Assembly: GCA_009760855.2 (NCBI GenBank)
Contig: WPIO01000693.1
Coordinates: 1-10,428, forward strand
Length of the DNA stretch: 10,428 nt
From: Cristatella mucedo
Taxonomy: Eukaryota; Bryozoa; Phylactolaemata; Cristatellidae
Direction of reading: 5' to 3'
The notes below the pieces were generated by a model that was not told the origin of the DNA, did not search any database, and saw only the letters and a list, made by a program, of their open reading frames with translations. Position 1 is the first letter of the stretch, and each line of letters begins with the position of its first letter. Below are positions 6,566 through 10,428 of the stretch, piece by piece. Made by a program: the position numbers and the translations under genes.

Positions 6566-6836
6566 TGTACGTTACTGTGTCTCCGGCGTGCAGCAGCACT
6601 AGTGGAGTATCACGAAAGACACACGAGCACGAGGGCAAACGTGAGCGGGTGAACGAGACTCTTGTCTTTATTCCCCACCAGCGGGTACATGTACGAGCTA
6701 GGGGCTGTGACTCATACTCTGCAGATACGTGATTGCATATGTGGTGGGCCACATGCTGACGTCAAAGGCTCACCACACCGCCACCACGAGAAGCCACAAT
6801 CACACACATACAGTACCGATTGCAGAAAGTTCAACA
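6566..6836 (-). repeat. Long inverted repeat, right copy (LTR-like or TIR-like)
   Basis: Read on the minus strand it starts TGTTGAACTTTCTGCAATC and ends GTAACGTACA, so it has TG...CA termini as LTRs do, at 271 bp. AATAAA lies on the minus strand at 6672-6667, about 100 bases before the end. A stem-loop ATGTGG/CCACAT (6739-6754) occupies the same place as TGTGGC/GCCACA in the left copy, with a different loop. The outer ends of the two copies correspond, as do the inner ends, which is also what terminal inverted repeats would give. No matching target duplication was seen at the outer ends. Confidence 0.7.
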
Positions 6837-7210
6837 TGGTGACTGCGGCTATCAACCGTAAACACTATGTCCCAAGACCTAAGAAAAACCCTAAACGGCG
6901 ATCCCTAAAGTTGGTATAAACCTTGAGCACTAAGCTCTCAACTCCACTCCCCTAAATCCTTAGCCCTTATAGTAAAAGATCTCAAAAATATGTATGAATG
7001 CTTGGCTATAATTGTATGTGTGCCTTGCAATGCATGCTACACGTATACAACCTTAAGACTACCGTTATTATTGCCGCGCGGCATAGTAGCTGCGGTTTGA
7101 TATTTATTGATGACACTGCCCCTGATCGCGCTAGTACGAGCGGGCTGTGACAATCGATGTGGTAAGCAGTCCGGACGCCGGACGTGCCGTTAGTGTTTGT
7201 TTTGACAAGG
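6837..7210. other. Region without a recognisable gene
   Basis: No coding or RNA family is recognised. The open frame over 6662-6919 crosses the edge of the inverted repeat and has no known motif. A perfect 12-bp palindrome, TGCCGCGCGGCA, lies at 7072-7083. Confidence 0.5.
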
Positions 7211-7248
7211 GAGTCGGGGGGGGGACTCCGGTGGGGTACTCCGGTGGG
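7211..7248. repeat. G-tract between inverted GAGTC/GACTC, then a 13-bp tandem repeat
   Basis: GAGTC (7211-7215) is followed by nine G residues (7216-7224) and by GACTC (7224-7228), its reverse complement. ACTCCGGTGGG then occurs twice with a 13-bp period (7225-7235 and 7238-7248). The several G-runs could form a quadruplex on this strand. This is probably a slippage-prone simple sequence. Confidence 0.55.
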
Positions 7249-7453
7249 TGAGAGGGGTGAGGAGAGTTATGCTTCGCTCTGCTCCGTGTGGAGGTGGAAT
7301 AAACGGTGGTGGTGTTGCTCTTCGGCTGGTGTTGTGTTCTGTGCAGTACGCGACGATAATTCAGACTACAGTAGCCAGAGCAGGAGTCACATCTCCACTA
7401 AGGAAGGATAGTAAGGACGTAAATAGTTGTGCAAACCGGCGAGACGAAGCTCG

Positions 7454-7470
7454 CGGCGGCGGCGGCGGCG
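7454..7470 (+). repeat. CGG trinucleotide repeat, five units
   Basis: CGG is repeated five times and followed by CG. A shorter run of GGC units occurs near 7687. Short CGG runs are common in CpG-rich DNA and may be length-variable. Confidence 0.75.
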
Positions 7471-8122
7471 CACCGCGGGGAAAAAAACCGCCGCTTGTTT
7501 GCGCCGCTGACGCGGCTCCCGGCCGCTGCTGGCTGCCAACGACTTGGGCGCCGCCGCTCCGCTGATAAGTCTTACGACTCCCGAGTGCGGCAGCTGCGCT
7601 GGATCGCCAGCCATAAAGGGACGGAAAAGACCTAAGGCCTCGCAAAATCGCTCGAGATATCGGATTCCTTTGGGGCGGTGCCGAATGCGGCGGCGGCGTG
7701 CAGGCGAGGCAGAACAATGAGCGAAGATCGGCCGCGCCGTCGAGAGACGCTTGCGTATTTCTGTCAGCATTACAAAGGCCCGCGAGTAGAGTGCAGGGTA
7801 CTCTCCCCCGCCGGCCGCGGCGAGCCCAGGAAATTCTGTCCGGCCTTCAGAGCCCTTCGCCGCTCCGGTACAACCCGCGGGATTTGATGTTGCTTGCATA
7901 AATAAATAAATTAATGCTAGCTGATTTAACAGCCTCTTTTTTTGGATAGCGAACATAGAAGAGCCTTTACGGCTATCCACACAGCTTGCAGTGGCGATAA
8001 AAGGCGAGCGGCAAACGCACCGCAGGATTCGATCTCAGCCCTACGAGTGTTCGGGGCCTGTGGTCGTGGAGAAAAACAAGGCCTGCCTTACTATAGTGAG
8101 CCATGTTACGAAGCATCGGGCT

Positions 8123-8138
8123 CGCGCGCCGGCGCGCG
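8123..8138. repeat. 16-bp perfect palindrome CGCGCGCCGGCGCGCG
   Basis: Both strands read the same, and the sequence is made only of C and G, with seven CpG steps. It sits in the CpG-rich block. No matching partner elsewhere in the window marks it as a transposon end. Confidence 0.7.
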
Positions 8139-8434
8139 GCCTCGGCTCAGTGACGCGGAGAAATGTCTTCGTGTCGTCCGGCTGCAATATCGGGATCGAA
8201 CGCACGCGCATAACTGGAATTTCCCCGCGTGTCGTTGGGTCCCTTGGCCGTGCCAGTAGGCCCAAGCTCCGATATCGAGGTGTGCATCTACTTTTTACTG
8301 AATAGGCCGCGAACAGTCGGCAGGGAACCCAAGGGAACAAATTATAAATGCGTACGCCCATATTTCAAGCGCTTACCGGTCGGGGTGGCACAAAGGAATG
8401 TTTAGCTCAGTCTAGCGCTCAGGAGAGCTCGCCT

Positions 8435-8910
8435 AAGAGGAACGAGCAGCCAAGGTTAATGTATGGGCCTTAATCGAGCTCTCAAGGTGTCACATCGCAC
8501 CAACTTCTTGCCGACCTGACACTGGCTACCAGTGCAAGCAACCATTCGGATCGATTTCAAGGTTGATGGTCAAGGTTCGGTTGTGTCGCTCACTTTTTTA
8601 GGTCACTTCATTCTTTGGTCTCCAGCCTATACTCTCAGATCTACTCTCCCCAACCAAGGCAAGCAAGCATCAGTGCCACCCGCTTTTCGGAATCCAACAC
8701 GTTTACCACAACCTCGTGTACGAAAACCTAACTCAAATTCGGAGCAAACAATTCGAATGAACCTGCATTTAGTTTCGTATGCTAGGCGGCCAAAAGCCGG
8801 TAAACTTCCTCCCGACTTGGAGTCAGAGAACATACGCCCCTGCAACTTGCACTACATTTAAAAAGAACTTAAAAACACGCTGCCTACATTTAGGACAGCT
8901 ATTTAGATAG
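8435..8910 (+). pseudogene. LINE ORF2 C-terminal remnant of copy D
   Basis: Blocks in order: KRNEQPRLM (8435-8461), corresponding to VQNAAARL; HWLPVQATIRIDFKV (8520-8564), a near-perfect match to the family block HWLPVxxRIDFK; then VVSLTF, separated from it by a short insertion where CAAGGTT is duplicated (8558-8564 and 8571-8577); LSDLLSP near 8635-8655, corresponding to YLSDLL; SYA and KAGKLPPDL near 8775-8820, corresponding to SFSYAAPKxWNxLPxxL; REHTP; and TFKKNLKT (8854-8877), the final FKxxLKTHLF block, with the stop TAG at 8908-8910. Several frame changes are needed. The local match of 8576-8615 with 822-865 in copy A suggests that the two copies are related. Confidence 0.75.
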
Positions 8911-9195
8911 CGGTTCCTGTCTTGATTCGTGCTTTTATGTGCCCCCCTGTGCTTTGTGCCCCAGTGATATGACACTGTGCATGCTTCCACTAACCACATT
9001 TGCAGACTCACCCTGTGCATGTATCGTCGCCCCCTAACCACCGCTGCTACCTCATGTTGTTTATCAAGTCATGATATTACTCACGATTCAATCGCATTTC
9101 CCCTTGGCAGCAAATGTAAAGCCGCCACTAGGAAGAGATTGAAGTATCTCTGAGGACCACTTTATCAAGTGCTGCCAATTGTTATTTTTAATATT
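8435..9195 (+). mobile_element. LINE copy D: C-terminal coding region, 3' UTR and 3' unit
   Basis: This is the most complete 3' half of a LINE in the window. The decayed coding part runs to a stop at 8908-8910. About 160 bases of untranslated sequence follow, and then the same 3' unit seen at 3761-3881: TCATGATATTACTCACGATTC (starting 9069), GGCAGCAAATGTAAAG, AAGAGATTGAAGTATCTCTGAGG, CTTTATCAAGTGC and a T-rich end. Because the unit follows the coding region at a plausible distance, as in copy A, it is best read as the LINE's own 3' end. The outer hairpin stem is damaged here. Weaker similarity may begin near 8400. No target duplication was identified. Confidence 0.75.
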
Positions 9196-9239
9196 CAAAG
9201 GTCAGAGGACTTGATGCTTATTTATTGAGTGAGGTCGCT

Positions 9240-9345
9240 GTGGGGGGCTCGATTCCTGTGGCACCGCATGACAGGGAAGATGCGCCTTCCGCCATATGGG
9301 ACATTAAGCTCTATTAGGCGCTATACAAATGAAGTTGAATTATAT
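9240..9345 (+). mobile_element. Possible SINE or LINE tail fragment
   Basis: GGCGCTATACAAATGAAGTTG followed by AATTATATTA (9318-9348) is the typical look of a CR1/L2-type LINE tail and of SINEs that borrow it. About 70 bases upstream, GGGGCTCGATTCCTGTGGC (9244-9262) resembles a tRNA B box (consensus GGTTCGANTCC), but no A box is visible at the expected distance. A tRNA-headed SINE with a LINE-like tail is possible; a LINE 3' end alone is as likely. Confidence 0.4.
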
Positions 9346-10428
9346 TACAAGTATGTGACCTATACATATAAATGATGTGTGCCGCATAGCTAGTCTAGTA
9401 GATATATAAAATGAATAATAATGAAATCTAGTATTATAAAATAGGGAGATGTAGTAAAAGCCCGACCCACCCTGCTCATAAAGCAGCCGAGCTCGCAAGC
9501 AGCAACGTTGTCTATATATCGAGGACACACATAACAACAAATACAGGTTGCGACATCTCAAATGGTTTAGGTAAAGAGTGGCCTGTGTACTACAAAGAGC
9601 CGGGCTATCGCGGCATTCTACCATAGCCTGCCTGTGATCTGGGAAGAATGGCACAGCATATATAGAATGGCCTTAGCGAACGCTAACAAAAGGTCTCCAC
9701 GCGCCAAAGGCCTGGTCACGAGCTGCGGGCGTGCGTGGTTCCGATCTGAGAGCGTAATGGAATAGAGATCGCGCATTGACCCAATACGATAAGTAAGTAG
9801 AGGAGGTCGGTATTATGGGTGAAGCGATGTGCACGTTAGTCGCCCAGTGCAAACGATCATCGACAACCATAAAGCCTTGTCGGCACGAGCCGTCGCTAGC
9901 CATTGGTGCGCAATGCCGAGCCAGCCCAAAAAAAGCACGCTCAAAATCTCAAACTCAGCTGCTGATATACTAGATAAAGACTCATTATAATACAGGCTAC
10001 ACTATATGCGAATTTTTAATTATTGGCCAATAATCAAGTGAATTCCTTTGAGTGAGAGATCGGCTGGGAAGCATATAGCGAAAACTCAGGAGACTCTATC
10101 CCAATGCGATCATATACCGCCCTCACAGACCGACGTGTCGGAAAGCACGACCAATGACAGTAGTCAAAGGGAGATGCGGTTTTTTGCTGATATGTCGCAA
10201 CCAGTCGTCCCGACACATACATCCCTCTACCCACTGCCAGCCAAACCGGGCACGGCCCCCTACTAGTGTGTCATTAAGAGGGATAATATGCAATGGGTCT
10301 GAAAAACTCTGGCTAGTCGTCTTGGGTTATACGGCCGACGTTGTTTCGTTATAGGGAGAACACCGATGACATCAGACTGCCAAGCCAGTTGTGAAGTGAC
10401 GGAATGACACGGCCAATTATATTTCCTG
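9346..10428. other. Region without a recognisable gene
   Basis: AT-rich from 9346 to about 9450, then mixed. The short open frames on both strands (up to 104 codons at 9340-9654 on the minus strand) carry no motif I recognise, and I found no repeat shared with the rest of the window. The palindrome at 10019-10034 is listed separately. Confidence 0.55.
10019..10034. repeat. 16-bp perfect palindrome ATTATTGGCCAATAAT
   Basis: Perfectly self-complementary, and it places a CCAAT box on each strand (ATTGG/CCAAT). A CCAAT-binding site is conceivable, but there is no promoter or gene next to it to support that. Confidence 0.6.

Larger units (their letters stand above)
7430..8330. other. CpG-rich block without a recognisable gene
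   Basis: About 900 bases are GC-rich with many CpG sites, in contrast to the flanks, where CpG sites in repeats have often become TpG or CpA. It contains five CGG units (7454-7468) and a perfect 16-bp palindrome (8123-8138). Several overlapping frames are open on both strands, the longest on the minus strand at 7387-7980 (197 codons). Their products are Arg/Ala/Pro-rich with no known motif, as expected for GC-rich DNA with few stop codons. It could be an unmethylated CpG island near a promoter or a young GC-rich repeat; the sequence does not decide. Confidence 0.5.

Noticed and set aside
6881-6895. AAACCCTAAAC, a telomere-like string
   Set aside because: A single unit with no tandem array.
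7387-7980. Minus-strand open frame of 197 codons in the CpG-rich block
   Set aside because: Its product is Arg/Ala/Pro-rich with no known motif. Overlapping frames on both strands are equally open, which GC-rich DNA explains without any coding function.
8190-8260. Minus-strand GCGTTCGATCCCG, resembling a tRNA B box, with a weak A-box-like TGGC upstream
   Set aside because: No cloverleaf could be drawn: the anticodon arm and acceptor stem do not pair, and no tail or second copy was seen.
1-10428. CRISPR array, phage, plasmid or bacterial defence system
   Set aside because: No spaced direct repeats, no prokaryotic operon structure or ribosome-binding pattern, and the recognisable sequences are all animal-type retroelements.

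Overview
This window looks like repeat-rich, non-coding DNA from an animal nuclear genome, probably an invertebrate or other non-mammalian metazoan. I find no intact host gene. I also find no bacterial operon, CRISPR array, functional tRNA or rRNA, or phage module. What can be recognised is a graveyard of retrotransposons: pieces of non-LTR (LINE) reverse-transcriptase genes of the CR1/L2/jockey-like type, a tRNA-derived SINE, and a pair of long inverted repeats that resemble LTRs or terminal inverted repeats. All are broken by frameshifts, stop codons and insertions.

Layout. 1-735: no gene, one stem-loop. About 738-1243 (+): LINE copy A, the last part of its coding region plus 3' UTR and 3' hairpin. 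1244-2418: nothing recognised except a poly-A tract followed by paired GGTTCC/GGAACC stems. 2419-2492: one copy of a short repeat whose partner lies inverted at 5735-5802. 2681-2794 (-): a short LINE 3'-end unit. 2974-3995 (+): LINE copy B, the reverse-transcriptase core, interrupted by two further 3'-end units (about 3149-3342 and 3761-3881), each flanked by a short target duplication. 4028-4330 and 6566-6836: long inverted repeats about 2.2 kb apart. Between them lie a decayed Ala/Arg-rich coding remnant (4390-5113), a tRNA-Lys-like SINE (5249-5332) and LINE copy C on the minus strand (5935-6415). 7211-8330: a G-tract and then a CpG-rich block. 8435-9195 (+): LINE copy D. 9240-9345: another tail-like fragment. 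9346-10428: nothing recognised except a 16-bp palindrome.

How the parts relate. Copies A and D carry the same LINE module in the same order: C-terminal coding region, 3' UTR, then a hairpin with outer stem AAAGCGCC/GGCGCTTT and an ATT-rich end. The short units at 2681-2794, 3149-3342 and 3761-3881 are the same 3' end without the coding region. The window therefore shows one 3'-end recognition structure replicated at least five times, twice inside another LINE. I see no convincing new functional system. The points most worth following are the repeated 3' unit, the LTR/TIR-like inverted pair with unidentified coding remnants between them, and the two-copy repeat that stays readable in two frames.
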